From contig JAYRYJ010000002.1 in assembly GCA_041917055.1 (NCBI GenBank), positions 62,001 to 126,000 on the forward strand: a DNA stretch of 64,000 nt, in the 5' to 3' direction. The translations under genes were made by a program, and so were the position numbers. The notes beneath the pieces are model-generated. The model had not been told where the DNA came from. It saw only the letters and a list, made by a program, of their open reading frames with translations, and searched no databases. The first letter of the stretch is position 1; each line of letters begins with the position of its first letter. Source of the DNA: Pseudaquidulcibacter sp041917055. GTDB lineage: Bacteria; Pseudomonadota; Alphaproteobacteria; Caulobacterales; Aquidulcibacteraceae. Shown here one piece after another: positions 1 through 8,610 of the stretch.

Positions 1-622
1 CGTATGAAACTGCGCCCAAAACCACTTCTTCCGAAAGCTCGTAAATTTCGGATTCCACCATCATCACCGCATCTTGTGTGCCGGCGACAACCAAATCCAT
101 GTCGCTTTCTTCAACTTGGGCTAGTGTCGGGTTAAGAACGTATTCGCCATTAATATAGCCAACGCGCGCCGCACCAATCGGACCCATGAATGGCATGCCG
201 GACAAAGCAAGTGCGGCAGAAGATGCAATCATTGCCAAAATATCTGGGATATTTTCGCCGTCATGTGAAAGTGTTGTTGCCACAACCTGCACTTCGTTCT
301 TAAAGCCTTTAACAAAGAGCGGACGAATAGGGCGGTCAATAAGGCGTGAAACCAAAGTTTCAAATTCGGTCGGGCGGCCTTCACGTTTGAAATAACCACC
401 TGGGATACGACCCGAAGCATAGAATTTTTCTTGATAATTTACGGTAAGTGGAAAGAAATCCACGCCCGGTTTCATTGATTTTGCGCCAACAGCGGTCGCA
501 AGAACTTGAGTGTCGCCATAGGTTGCCAAAACAGCGCCATCGGCTTGGCGCGCCATGCGCCCAGTTTCTAGTGTTAATGTGCGTCCACCCCATTCGATAG
601 ACACTTTTTCTATATTAAACAT
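1..622 (-). CDS. pnp: Polyribonucleotide nucleotidyltransferase (PNPase), N-terminal part
   Basis: This is the first ~207 codons of PNPase, the phosphorolytic 3'-5' exoribonuclease of the RNA degradosome. The reading frame begins MFNIEKVSIEWGGRTLTLET and continues through GRMARQADGAV, FYASGRIPGGYFKREGRP and SRLIDRPIRPLF, the conserved first RNase PH domain. The ATG is at 620-622, preceded on the minus strand by GAAGGAAAAAGT as ribosome binding site. The gene runs off the left edge, so the second RNase PH, KH and S1 domains are not visible. It follows rpsO in the usual rpsO-pnp order. The leader between the two genes is highly structured, which fits autoregulation as known in other proteobacteria, though that is inference here. 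Confidence 0.96.
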   Translation of the reverse strand, partial: MFNIEKVSIEWGGRTLTLETGRMARQADGAVLATYGDTQVLATAVGAKSMKPGVDFFPLTVNYQEKFYASGRIPGGYFKREGRPTEFETLVSRLIDRPIRPLFVKGFKNEVQVVATTLSHDGENIPDILAMIASSAALALSGMPFMGPIGAARVGYINGEYVLNPTLAQVEESDMDLVVAGTQDAVMMVESEIYELSEEVVLGAVSY

Positions 623-770
623 ACTTTTTCCTTCAAAGCCCTTTGGCCTTCCAAAGGACTCTCATTTTGGGAAACCATTTTCCCACTTCGGGCAATTTGC
701 CCTTTTCCTCTTGCCCCATGCAAAAGGAAAATCATTGTATTGATTTCAGACTGAAATCAATCTTTCATTA
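623..770 (-). promoter_or_regulatory. pnp leader with a series of short hairpins
   Basis: The spacer just before pnp holds at least four short inverted repeats in a row: TGATTTCAG/CTGAAATCA at 741-759, GGGC-AATTT-GCCC near 698-711, GGGAAA...TTTCCC near 679-694, and a CCTTTGG/CCAAAGG pair near 641-659. All would form stem-loops in the pnp mRNA leader. In Escherichia coli the pnp leader carries a stem cleaved by RNase III and then used by PNPase for autocontrol. The hairpins are read from sequence; equating them with that control is inference. Confidence 0.45.
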
Positions 771-968
771 AATCCTCCCCCGTTTACGGGGAAGGGGGAC
801 CGCGTGTAACGCGGTGGAGGGGGCGCGATTTCCTTCGAAATCGCTTGCGCAAGCAAAGTTGGCGTGGGCGGAAACTGCGGTTTGGCTTTCGCCAAAGCGA
901 TAATTTCATTATCGCCCCTATCCACCATGCTTTGCATGGTTTCCCTTCCCCGTAAGAGAGGAAGGATA
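771..968. repeat. Palindromic repeat element, family A, copy 1
   Basis: About 198 bp with terminal inverted repeats. Each end holds the double hairpin CCCCGTTTACGGGG-AAGGGGGACCGCG...CGCGGTGGAGGGGG; the right end is a diverged reverse copy with CCATGC...GCATGG as second hairpin. The interior has GCGATTT...AAATCGC, TTGCGCAA, and GCTTTCGCCAAAGC followed by GCGATAAT...ATTATCGC. The same interior recurs in the element between rbfA and infB, and the ends recur before truB and inside ileS. It lies between the rpsO terminator and pnp and would be transcribed if the terminator is read through. Confidence 0.85.
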
Positions 969-971
969 AAC

Positions 972-998
972 AAAAAGCCCCGCCTTGGCGGGGCTTTT
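972..998 (-). terminator. Rho-independent terminator after rpsO
   Basis: On the minus strand AGCCCCGCC and GGCGGGGCT form a GC-rich stem with a tiny loop, followed by a run of T ending at 972. It begins within a few bases of the rpsO stop codon at 1002-1004, the common arrangement for rpsO, and would limit read-through into pnp. Confidence 0.85.
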
Positions 999-1001
999 CG
1001 C

Positions 1002-1271
1002 TTAACGGCGTAGGCCGTGTTTCGCAATTATGCCTTGGTAACGGGCAACATTGCGCGATTTCACATAATCAAGCAAACGGCGGCGAAGCGCAACCATTGT
1101 CAAAAGACCACGACGAGAGTGATTGTCTTTTTTGTGGCTTTTGAAATGCTCAGTAAGGTTATTTATACGCTCAGTAAGAATTGCGATTTGAACTTCAGGA
1201 GAGCCGGTATCGCCTTCATGGGTTGCGTGTTCTTTGATAAGCGCGTCTTTACGCTCTTTAGTAATGGACAT
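1002..1271 (-). CDS. rpsO: 30S ribosomal protein S15
   Basis: The 89-residue product has the standard S15 length and motifs: MSITKERKDALIKE at the start, GDTGSPEVQIAILTERINNL, HFKSHKKDNHSRRGL and LLDYVKSRNVARYQ. S15 binds 16S rRNA at the h20-h22 junction and primes assembly of the small-subunit platform. An AAAAGGAAATAAG ribosome binding site precedes the ATG. It sits 11 bp after truB and before pnp, as in most alphaproteobacteria, with a strong terminator directly after its stop. Confidence 0.98.
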   Translation of the reverse strand: MSITKERKDALIKEHATHEGDTGSPEVQIAILTERINNLTEHFKSHKKDNHSRRGLLTMVALRRRLLDYVKSRNVARYQGIIAKHGLRR

Positions 1272-1282
1272 CTTATTTCCTT

Positions 1283-2227
1283 TTAAGTTTGAAACACACG
1301 AAACGGTGCAAATTTGCCCGCCCGCACAATACCCAAAGCAATGGGGGCATTATTGAATTTCGCCAAAACAGCGCGGGTCATATCTTGACCTGCTATCTCT
1401 TTTGGGCGGAATTCTTCTTTTAATTTTGCCATTATATGTGGCAGAACCAAAATTTGCCGACCTTGCTTAAGGTCGAAAACCTCGGCCTCTTTAATGGCCA
1501 GCACCGGGATGTCACCAAGAGCGGTCTCAAAAGGCAAAAGAATTTCAACGCCGCCTATACACGCTTTTTCCAAAGAATCCAGTGTCAAAGCTGATTCTTC
1601 TTTGAATGGGCCAACAGAAGTGCGGCGCAGTTTTATTATGTGCCCTTCTGTTCCCAAAGCATGGGCCAAATCGCGAGCCAAAGCGCGAACGTAAAAACCT
1701 TTTCCTGAACGCACGAAAAAAGAGGCTGAAATACCGTCATTTACCGTCATTTTAAGTTCGAACGTCATCACTTTGCGTGGTTTTAATTCAAAATCTTCCC
1801 CATCGCGTGCCAAATCATAGGCGCGTTCGCCGTCTATTTTAATAGCGGAATATTTAGGGGGGATTTGGTCAATCTCGCCCATGAAATTAGGAAGTATTTT
1901 TAGAATTTCTTCGTCTGTCGGTCTTTTATCCGACGTCGCCACAATTTCACCTTCTGCGTCTTGGGTGGTGGTTGATGCCCCCCAAGAGATTGTGAATTCA
2001 TAGGTTTTTTGCGCTTCCATTAACCATGGAACGGTGCGGGTCGCTTCGCCCAATGCAATTGGCAAAATGCCCGATGCCAAAGGGTCGAGTGTGCCTGCAT
2101 GACCGCATTTATTAGCATTGAACATGCGTTTTATTTTATTGACGGCATCGGTTGAAGTAAGGCCAAGTCCTTTATCAAGAACCACCCAACCATGAATATC
2201 AATGCCTTTTTTACGACGTTTCCCCAT
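1283..2227 (-). CDS. truB: tRNA pseudouridine(55) synthase
   Basis: TruB makes pseudouridine 55 in the T-loop of tRNAs. The 314-residue protein has the family signature CGHAGTLDPLASG with catalytic Asp48, the GEATR loop and QIPPKYSAIKIDGERAY. The C-terminal part (after ~residue 220) is PUA-like. The ATG is at 2225-2227; the ribosome binding site AGGGGAGG three bases upstream is supplied by the end of the repeat element that fills the rbfA-truB gap. The gene belongs to the rimP-to-pnp operon. Confidence 0.97.
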   Translation of the reverse strand: MGKRRKKGIDIHGWVVLDKGLGLTSTDAVNKIKRMFNANKCGHAGTLDPLASGILPIALGEATRTVPWLMEAQKTYEFTISWGASTTTQDAEGEIVATSDKRPTDEEILKILPNFMGEIDQIPPKYSAIKIDGERAYDLARDGEDFELKPRKVMTFELKMTVNDGISASFFVRSGKGFYVRALARDLAHALGTEGHIIKLRRTSVGPFKEESALTLDSLEKACIGGVEILLPFETALGDIPVLAIKEAEVFDLKQGRQILVLPHIMAKLKEEFRPKEIAGQDMTRAVLAKFNNAPIALGIVRAGKFAPFRVFQT

Positions 2228-2463
2228 AATCCTCCCCTGCGACCAACGAGAGCGGGGGAGGGGAACCGCGCGTAGCGTGGTGGAGGGGTTGCGAGTGAAA
2301 CGAGCCTCGTGCCCCTGCCATTTTTTTGCCTATCGGCAATGCGATTTCTAAGGAAATCGCCCCCATCCACCGAACCTTTGATTTTCTTCGCCTTATCCGA
2401 AAAGTTGTAGACTTTTCGGGGCTCATCGTCACGCGGTCCCCCTTCCCCGTAAACGGGGAAGGA
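2228..2463. repeat. Palindromic repeat element, family A, copy 2, composite
   Basis: Fills the whole rbfA-truB spacer of ~236 bp. The right end is CCGCG...GGTCCCCCTTCCCCGT-AAACGGGGAAGGATT; the left end has AATCCTCCCC...GGGGGAGGGGAACCGCG. Between them lie GCCTATCGGC, GCGATTTCT-AAGGAAATCGC and an embedded second repeat at ~2385-2436 (CTTATCCGAAAA...CTTTTCGGGG-CTCATCGTCA) that recurs at 8704-8754. On the coding strand the element begins at the rbfA stop codon and ends by providing the truB ribosome binding site. Confidence 0.85.
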
Positions 2464-2883
2464 TTAATTGTCCTCAATATGAAATTTCTTGTGTTCCAAG
2501 TCTTGTTGCACTTTTGGGTTTTCTAATAATTTATCGATTGAAACTGCGAAATCATAAGATTGGTCACCGATAAAATTTAGCCTTGGTGTGAATTTTGAAT
2601 CCAATTCGCGCGCAACCAGACCCCGCAAAAATGCGGCGGCATGGTTTAATGCGTCGGCATAAGGCTTGGCATTGGTTTGCCCCAAAGCGGAAACAAAAAT
2701 ATTGGCGTGTTTCAAATCCGGCGACATGCGCACCTCACCGATTGTAAGTGAAACGCCTTTTAAAGCCGGATCATGGATTTCGCCGCGCGCCAAGACATCA
2801 ACCAAAATATGGCGAATATTTTCCCCCGCCCGAAGTTGGCGTTGTGTTGGGCCGATATTATCTTTTGAACTATGTTTTTTCAT
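2464..2883 (-). CDS. rbfA: 30S ribosome-binding factor A
   Basis: RbfA is a KH-type maturation factor binding the 16S rRNA 5' domain, needed for late small-subunit processing and cold growth. The 139-residue protein has PTQRQLRAGENIRHILVDVL near the N terminus, then VSLTIGEVRMSPDLKHANIFVSAL and ARELDSKFTPRLNFIGDQSYDFA, all typical. The stop codon abuts a palindromic repeat and a second repeat lies between it and infB, so it is framed by repeats inside the operon. Confidence 0.96.
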   Translation of the reverse strand: MKKHSSKDNIGPTQRQLRAGENIRHILVDVLARGEIHDPALKGVSLTIGEVRMSPDLKHANIFVSALGQTNAKPYADALNHAAAFLRGLVARELDSKFTPRLNFIGDQSYDFAVSIDKLLENPKVQQDLEHKKFHIEDN

Positions 2884-2892
2884 TACTAACCT

Positions 2893-3085
2893 AACTGCTT
2901 CCCTTGAGGGAAGCTCCCGCCGTAGCTTAAGCGAAGGCGGGTGAAGGGTGTGCGATTTACTTAGAAATCGCTTGCGATAGCAAAAGTGGCACTAACCGCA
3001 AGTGAATTTTGGCTTGCGCCAAAGCGATATTAAAATATCGCTCACCTTTCCGGCGCTGCGCGCCACCTTCCCTCAAGGGCAGGAT
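2893..3085. repeat. Palindromic repeat element, family B, between rbfA and infB
   Basis: About 193 bp with hairpin ends CTTCCCTTGAGGGAAG and its diverged reverse copy CTTCCCTCAAGGG, then arms with GCCGTAGC...GGCGGG and CGGCGCTGCGCGCC. The interior (GCGATTT-ACTTAG-AAATCGC, TTGCGATAGCAA, GGCTTGCGCCAAAGC, GCGATATTAAAATATCGC) is clearly related to the interior of the family A copy at 771-968 although the ends differ. On the coding strand it starts at the infB stop codon. Confidence 0.8.
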
Positions 3086-5638
3086 TTACAAACTCCGCTT
3101 CACAATCTCCACGTCAAAGCATTCGATTTCGTCGCCTTCACGAATGTCTTGATAATCTTCAAAGCCCATACCGCATTCTTGACCGCCATTAACTTCGGAA
3201 ACTTCATCCTTAAAGCGTTTAAGAGTTGAAAGTTTGCCTTCGTGAATAACAACATTGTCACGCAATAGACGCACGCCGCAACCGCGTTTGATTGTGCCTT
3301 CTGAAACGCGGCAACCCGCGATTTTGCCGACTTTTGAAATCGCAAACACTTGCAAGATTTCGGCATAGCCAATGAAGGTTTCTTTGCGTTCCGGTTCCAA
3401 CATGCCCGAAAGAATGGCTTTCACATCATCGAGCAAATTATAAATGATGGAATAATAACGAATTTCGACGCCCTCATGTTCCGCCATATCGCGAACCGGT
3501 TTTGCGGCGCGGGTATTGAATGCCAGTATCAGGCCACCCGAAGATTTCGCCAAAAGAACGTCGGATTCGGTGATGCCGCCAACGCCTTGAGAAATAACTT
3601 TTGCAGCAACTTCGTCATTGGCGAATTTCGCCAATGAAGCTGAAATCGCCTCGGCAGAGCCTTGAACATCGGCTTTAACGATAAGCGGAAATTCCTTAAT
3701 CTGTTGGTCTTTAATACGCGCAAGCATATTTTCAAGACCCGAACGAGAAGAAGTTTTGACCATGGCTTTTTCGCGTTTTTTGCGCATGCGGAAGTCAGTA
3801 ACTTCGCGTGCCTTGGCCTCATTATCGGCTACAACCAATTGATCACCCGGTTCAGGCGCGCCATCAAGACCCAAAACCTCAACCGGTAATGAAGGGCCTG
3901 CTTCTTGAAGCATTTGACCACGTTCGTCCATCATGGCACGAACCCTGCCCCATTGTGTGCCGGCAATAACAATATCGCCGCGCTTCATTGTGCCGCGTTG
4001 CACCAAAATTGTGGCAACCGGACCACGCCCCTTATCAAGTTTCGCCTCAATAACAATACCTTCAGCAGTTCTGTCAGGATTGGCTTTAAGTTCCATGATT
4101 TCGGCTTGAAGCATGATGGCCTCAAGAAGTTTATCAAGATTTGCCTTGGTTTTTGCCGAAACTTCAACCGCTTGAACCTCACCGCCAAAATGTTCAGTTA
4201 CGATTTCATATTGCAAAAGTTCGGAAAGAACTTTTTGCGGATTGGCATCTGGCTTGTCGCATTTATTTACGGCAACAATAATCGGCACCTCAGCAGCGCG
4301 CGCATGATTTATCGCCTCAATAGTTTGCGGCATAACACCGTCATCAGCTGCAACAACCAAAATCACAATATCGGTAACTTTCGCACCGCGCGAACGCATT
4401 GCAGAGAATGCGGCGTGGCCCGGGGTGTCAAGGAAAGTAACTTTATCACCCGATGGCAAGCCAACTTGGTATGCACCAATATGTTGGGTAATACCGCCCG
4501 CCTCACCCGAAACCACATCTGCTTTGCGAATGGCGTCAAGCAATGAGGTTTTACCATGGTCAACGTGACCCATGATTGTGACCACCGGCGGGCGCGGTTT
4601 CATGTTGGTATCAGTATCCTCAATACCCTCAAGGCCGATTTCAACGTCAGATTCGGCAACGCGTTTTGCGGTATGGCCGAAATCGGCAACAATCAATTCA
4701 GCAGTATCAGCATCAAGAATGTCCGAACCCTTCATCATTTGACCTTGTTTCATCAAATAACGAACAACATCATTCAAACGTTCCGCCATACGGTTTGCCA
4801 AATCGGCAACTGAAATGGTTTCAGGAATTGTAACTTCGCGTGAGAATTTCGCAGGTTCTTGTTTATTAATACCCAATCGTCTTTCACGCTCTTTTTCACG
4901 CGCGCGGCGAACGGATGCCAATGAACGTTGGCGTTCACCATCATCGTCAAGCGCCGAAGTAATAGTTAAGCGACCGGAGCGGCGTTGCGGCGCATTTTTA
5001 TCGCGCGATGCAGGAACGGTCTTAATTGGCGCAAGTTTTTGTTTTTTGACGCGACCGCCTAATGACGAAAGAATATCAGGATTGGATTCCGCTGCTGGTT
5101 CTTCTTCACGCTCTGTTTCAGTTTCAGGTTCAGTTTGCGGCGCAGGGGTTTCGACAATGCCTTTTGCAGCCTCAATACGCGCGCGATCTTCTTCTTCTTT
5201 TTTGCGGCGTTCTTCTTCCAATTGTTGCAGACGCGCTTCTTCTTCACGCTTTTGACGGTCAATTTCTTCGCGTGCAGCGCGTGCTTCGGCTTCTCTTTGC
5301 TCGCGTTCTATGCGTTGTAATTCATTTTCACGCGCTTGTGCCAGGGCCGCTTGGCGTGCCGCTAATTCTTGTTGTGATAAATGATGCGCACTTTCGGCGA
5401 TTGGTTTTTGCGGTTCAGGCGCAGCGACAGGTTTTTGACCGGATACAGGAACAAAACTTGGCTTAGCGTCAGTATGCGGCTTTGCGGGGTCAAGGCCGCG
5501 TTTCTTTTTAACCTCAACCACGACGGTTTTTGAACGCCCGTGAGAGAAACTTTGGCGCACAGTTGATCCCGCCCCTAAATTGCGATTGAGGCTTAGGGGT
5601 TTTCGTGCGCTTTTGTCTTTATCATTACTATCAGTCAT
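3086..5638 (-). CDS. infB: Translation initiation factor IF-2
   Basis: IF-2 is the GTPase that places initiator tRNA on the 30S subunit. The 850-residue product has a basic N terminus, a charged helical stretch with Glu/Arg/Lys/Gln runs (about 88-165), the IF2_N domain (~270-330), then the G domain with GHVDHGKT at 357-364, DTPGHAAFSAMRSRG, NKCDKPDANP and a VSAK motif, followed by domains II to IV ending ECFDVEIVKRSL. The size is usual for alphaproteobacteria. It is downstream of the ylxR/L7Ae gene (121-bp gap) and upstream of rbfA. The ATG at 5636-5638 has only a modest ribosome binding site. Confidence 0.98.
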   Translation of the reverse strand: MTDSNDKDKSARKPLSLNRNLGAGSTVRQSFSHGRSKTVVVEVKKKRGLDPAKPHTDAKPSFVPVSGQKPVAAPEPQKPIAESAHHLSQQELAARQAALAQARENELQRIEREQREAEARAAREEIDRQKREEEARLQQLEEERRKKEEEDRARIEAAKGIVETPAPQTEPETETEREEEPAAESNPDILSSLGGRVKKQKLAPIKTVPASRDKNAPQRRSGRLTITSALDDDGERQRSLASVRRAREKERERRLGINKQEPAKFSREVTIPETISVADLANRMAERLNDVVRYLMKQGQMMKGSDILDADTAELIVADFGHTAKRVAESDVEIGLEGIEDTDTNMKPRPPVVTIMGHVDHGKTSLLDAIRKADVVSGEAGGITQHIGAYQVGLPSGDKVTFLDTPGHAAFSAMRSRGAKVTDIVILVVAADDGVMPQTIEAINHARAAEVPIIVAVNKCDKPDANPQKVLSELLQYEIVTEHFGGEVQAVEVSAKTKANLDKLLEAIMLQAEIMELKANPDRTAEGIVIEAKLDKGRGPVATILVQRGTMKRGDIVIAGTQWGRVRAMMDERGQMLQEAGPSLPVEVLGLDGAPEPGDQLVVADNEAKAREVTDFRMRKKREKAMVKTSSRSGLENMLARIKDQQIKEFPLIVKADVQGSAEAISASLAKFANDEVAAKVISQGVGGITESDVLLAKSSGGLILAFNTRAAKPVRDMAEHEGVEIRYYSIIYNLLDDVKAILSGMLEPERKETFIGYAEILQVFAISKVGKIAGCRVSEGTIKRGCGVRLLRDNVVIHEGKLSTLKRFKDEVSEVNGGQECGMGFEDYQDIREGDEIECFDVEIVKRSL

Positions 5639-5759
5639 ATCAATCCATTTACCTTAAAGCCAATAGACTCGAAGGTTTTTCAAAAGTGCAATTGGCGCAA
5701 AATGCCCCAATTTACAATAGGTTTTGTGTGAAAGAACCCGTTAAACAGCGCTTTCAACA

Positions 5760-6407
5760 CTAAAATTTCCATTCATTCGGGCAAAGTGGCATAAACCCCT
5801 CTAGCCTTTTCAATTCATTTGCCCAATTTTGTGCAAATTGACCCTTAATCATCAAAGCATGAATAATATTATCACGACCAATGGCATTTCCCAAATCTTG
5901 GTTGGTAAAAATGCCTATTATCGGGACATTTTTCCATTTTTTTGAAAGGGCAATGATTTTCCCGCGCCCGTCTTCACTGCCGTCTGATGCTTCTATCAAA
6001 AAGGCGGGTGCGGATTTTTTGATTTCGTCTTCAACCTTGTCAAAGCCGGTTATCAAAACCCCTGCACGGCGTGCCATTCCTAAGAAGCCAAGGACTTTAG
6101 TTTTTAAGGCAATTATTGTTTGCTCTATTAATTCCGGTTTCGGGTGCGCCTTTGATTTCAATGAACGCGCGAAAGCATTGGACTTTATCGCATTTTCCAA
6201 AATCTCTTTGTCAGCTTTTACCCAAACCCCACGACCCGGCGCGCGCGCAGAAACATCGGGGAAAACATTCCCCGCATCATCGGCAACAAAGCGAATTAAT
6301 TCGGATTGTGGCAAAGACTGGCGGGTTTGCGCACAGGTGCGAAAACCCTTAATCTCTTTGGCTTTTTCTAAAGGCGCGGACTCATTGGTTGTCATCGGTT
6401 GCATCAT
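5760..6407 (-). CDS. YlxR (DUF448) / L7Ae-fold RNA-binding protein
   Basis: An RNA-binding protein of the nusA-infB operon. Residues ~20-95 are the YlxR/DUF448 domain, with RTCAQTRQSLPQSELIRFV and GRGVWVKAD; residues ~100-200 are an L7Ae-like fold with LGFLGMARRAGVLITGFDKV. This two-domain form is normal in alphaproteobacteria, whereas many Firmicutes encode the halves as ylxR and ylxQ. The start is uncertain: ATGs at 6407, 6404 and 6395 all overlap the 3' end of nusA, implying translational coupling. The exact molecular role is not settled for the family. Confidence 0.93.
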   Translation of the reverse strand: MMQPMTTNESAPLEKAKEIKGFRTCAQTRQSLPQSELIRFVADDAGNVFPDVSARAPGRGVWVKADKEILENAIKSNAFARSLKSKAHPKPELIEQTIIALKTKVLGFLGMARRAGVLITGFDKVEDEIKKSAPAFLIEASDGSEDGRGKIIALSKKWKNVPIIGIFTNQDLGNAIGRDNIIHALMIKGQFAQNWANELKRLEGFMPLCPNEWKF

Positions 6408-7977
6408 CCGCCTCCGATGATGCTGCTTCTACCCAGCCCATTGCGACACGCGCATTCATAATCAATGCATCAGCATCGGCTTGTGACAATTCAAACGCGT
6501 CAAGAATGCCTTTTTCTTTGACTTTCTCGCCATTTTTGATTTCAAACCAACCGCGAAGGTCATCAGATACAAGACCCGCTAAATCTTCAATAGTTTTGCA
6601 ATCCCCCTCTCCTAAGGCAATTGCCATTTCAGGGGTAATTCCGTCGATTTCAAGAAGCGCAGGTTCAATGCCCAAAGCATTGATTTTGGCTTCTGTTTCG
6701 CGGGCTTTGGTTTCAAGGAATTCATTAGCGCGTGCTTGAAGCTCTGAAGCCAATTCTTCGTCAAAACCTTCGATGGTCATTAAATCATCGATTTCAGTTC
6801 CCGCAAGTTCTTCGATTTTTTCAAAGCCTTCGGAAACCAAAAGACGTGCCATCATATCGTCAACTTCAAGTGCATTAACGAAAAGCTCAACCAATTCAGT
6901 GGTTTCTTTCTCACGGCGTTCGCTTTCTTGCGCCTCTGTAAGAATATCGATTGACCAGCCGGTTAATTGCGACGCAAGGCGAACATTTTGACCGCGACGA
7001 CCGATTGCCAACGATAATTGCTCTTCAGGGACAACAACTTCAACGCGGTTTTCATCTTCGTCCAAAACCACTTTGGTTACTTCGGCAGGTTGCAGTGCGT
7101 TTACGATAAAAGTTGCAGGATCTTCGGACCAAGGAATAATGTCAATTTTTTCGCCGCCCAATTCATTAACAACCGCCTGAACCCTTGAACCGCGCATACC
7201 AACGCATGCACCAACAGGGTCAATTGAATTGTCTTTGGTATAAACCGCGATTTTAGCACGAGATGCCGGGTCGCGCGCGACCGATTTGATTTCGATTACG
7301 CCATCATAAATTTCCGGAACTTCTTGGGCAAAAAGTTTCGCCATAAAGCCGGGGTGCGAACGCGAAAGGAAAATTTGCGGACCTTTAACTTCGGCGCGCA
7401 CTTCATAAATATAGGCGCGAACCCTGTCACCCATATTTAGGTTTTCGCGTGGAAGAGTTTGGTCACGACGTATAACACCTTCACCACGACCTAAATCGAC
7501 AAAGACATTGCCGTATTCAACGCGTTTCACTGTGCCATTAACAATCTCACCTTGACGATCTTTATATTCGTCAAATTGTTTTGAACGTTCAGCTTCACGA
7601 ACTTTTTGGGTGATAACTTGTTTACCGGTCAAGGACATAACGCGACCGAAATCGAACAATGGCAAATATTCAACGAAAACATGACCGACAGTAACACTTG
7701 GATCGATGCGTTTTGCGTCATCCAAAGAAATTTGTTGGCCTTCATTGATTACATCTTCTTGGGTTGGAACCACGGTTTGACGTCTTTGAATGGTCAATTC
7801 ACCACTTTTTTGGTCAATATTGACGGCAATATCAAGCGCCGTGCCATAACGCGACAAGGCGGCTTTTTGAATTGCGCTTTCGATTGCGCCGACCACGATT
7901 TTTTCGTCAATATTTTTTTCCGCAGCGACAGAACGCGCAATTTGCAGAAGCTCAAGCCTATTGGCACTTATTGCCAT
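6382..7977 (-). CDS. nusA: Transcription termination/antitermination protein NusA
   Basis: NusA binds RNA polymerase and modulates pausing, termination and antitermination. I set the start at the ATG of MAISANRLELLQIARSVAAE (7975-7977), not an earlier in-frame codon, because GGGAGAG lies just upstream and rimP ends at 7979. The 531-residue product has the N-terminal polymerase-binding domain, an S1 domain (~130-200, with VKRVEYGNVFVDLGRGEGVI), KH1 and KH2 (VGMRGSRVQAVVNELGGEKI, AIGRRGQNVRLASQLTGW), and two acidic C-terminal repeats of helix-hairpin-helix type. Confidence 0.97.
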   Translation of the reverse strand: MAISANRLELLQIARSVAAEKNIDEKIVVGAIESAIQKAALSRYGTALDIAVNIDQKSGELTIQRRQTVVPTQEDVINEGQQISLDDAKRIDPSVTVGHVFVEYLPLFDFGRVMSLTGKQVITQKVREAERSKQFDEYKDRQGEIVNGTVKRVEYGNVFVDLGRGEGVIRRDQTLPRENLNMGDRVRAYIYEVRAEVKGPQIFLSRSHPGFMAKLFAQEVPEIYDGVIEIKSVARDPASRAKIAVYTKDNSIDPVGACVGMRGSRVQAVVNELGGEKIDIIPWSEDPATFIVNALQPAEVTKVVLDEDENRVEVVVPEEQLSLAIGRRGQNVRLASQLTGWSIDILTEAQESERREKETTELVELFVNALEVDDMMARLLVSEGFEKIEELAGTEIDDLMTIEGFDEELASELQARANEFLETKARETEAKINALGIEPALLEIDGITPEMAIALGEGDCKTIEDLAGLVSDDLRGWFEIKNGEKVKEKGILDAFELSQADADALIMNARVAMGWVEAASSEADDATDDNQ

Positions 7978-7978
7978 T

Positions 7979-8575
7979 TCACTCTCCCGGATTTTCATCG
8001 CTTTGGGCGATGTTTTCAAGTTGGATTTTGCCATCATTAATGGCGGATTCAATTGTTTCAAGTTCGTCATTCTTGGCGCGTTTTGCCAAGGATGCGCGAA
8101 TTAATTCGTCGGTCAAAACCAATTTAGCATTATGAAGCCATGCGAATGGAATTAATGCGGTTTCGTCTTCATTGTCTAGATCAATGGCGACATTGTCGCC
8201 TTCGGAACCGACCAAGACACCCGAAAATCTTTTTTGCCCCTCAACCATTCGGTCAAGTTCCAATTTAGCTTTAAAACCCGCCCACCGGTCAAAATCTTTT
8301 AGGCGCGTTAAGGGCCTATCAATCCCCGGGGAAGAAATCTCAAGATGATATTCACCATTAATTGGATCATTGGCATCAAGAAGCGGCGAAAGACCGCGCG
8401 AAAGTTTTTCGCAATCACCTGAAGTCATTGAACCATCTATACGCTCTGCCATGATTTGCAGGGTTTTGGTTTCGCGACCCATCATGCGTACACGCACAAT
8501 TTCAAAGCCCAAATCTTGGGCCGCGGGCGCAAGCAATTCAAATAAATTCTGTTCAAAAGGCGTTATAGTAAGCAT
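7979..8575 (-). CDS. rimP: Ribosome maturation factor RimP
   Basis: RimP assists early maturation of the 30S subunit around protein S12. The 198-residue product from the ATG at 8573-8575 (MLTITPFEQNLFELLAPAAQ) has the family core GFEIVRVRMMGRETKTLQIMAE and YHLEISSPGIDRPLTRLKDF. An upstream in-frame TTG at 8587 is possible but lies at the edge of a terminator hairpin and is less likely. It is the first gene of the operon and has a weak ribosome binding site. Confidence 0.95.
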   Translation of the reverse strand: MLTITPFEQNLFELLAPAAQDLGFEIVRVRMMGRETKTLQIMAERIDGSMTSGDCEKLSRGLSPLLDANDPINGEYHLEISSPGIDRPLTRLKDFDRWAGFKAKLELDRMVEGQKRFSGVLVGSEGDNVAIDLDNEDETALIPFAWLHNAKLVLTDELIRASLAKRAKNDELETIESAINDGKIQLENIAQSDENPGE

Positions 8576-8585
8576 GAATTCCAAC

Positions 8586-8610
8586 AAAAAAGCGACCCTT
8601 TTGGGGTCGC
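8586..8610 (-). terminator. Intrinsic terminator or attenuator directly before rimP
   Basis: On the minus strand GCGACCCC and GGGTCGC form a stem with an AAA loop, followed at once by TTTTTTG. Only 10 bases separate the T-run from the rimP ATG, so a promoter cannot fit between. It either ends transcription from upstream or acts as an attenuator for an operon promoter further up; a TATAAT-like -10 is at 8654-8659 on the minus strand. The hairpin is seen directly, the attenuator role is inferred. Confidence 0.7.

Noticed and set aside
3905..4546. 213-codon plus-strand ORF opposite infB
   Set aside because: Antisense shadow of the conserved IF-2 G domain; no ribosome binding site or protein-like motif.
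4815..5466. Plus-strand ORFs rich in Ser/Arg or Leu/Phe opposite the infB N terminus
   Set aside because: They mirror the Glu/Arg/Ala-rich codons of the IF-2 N-terminal helical region.
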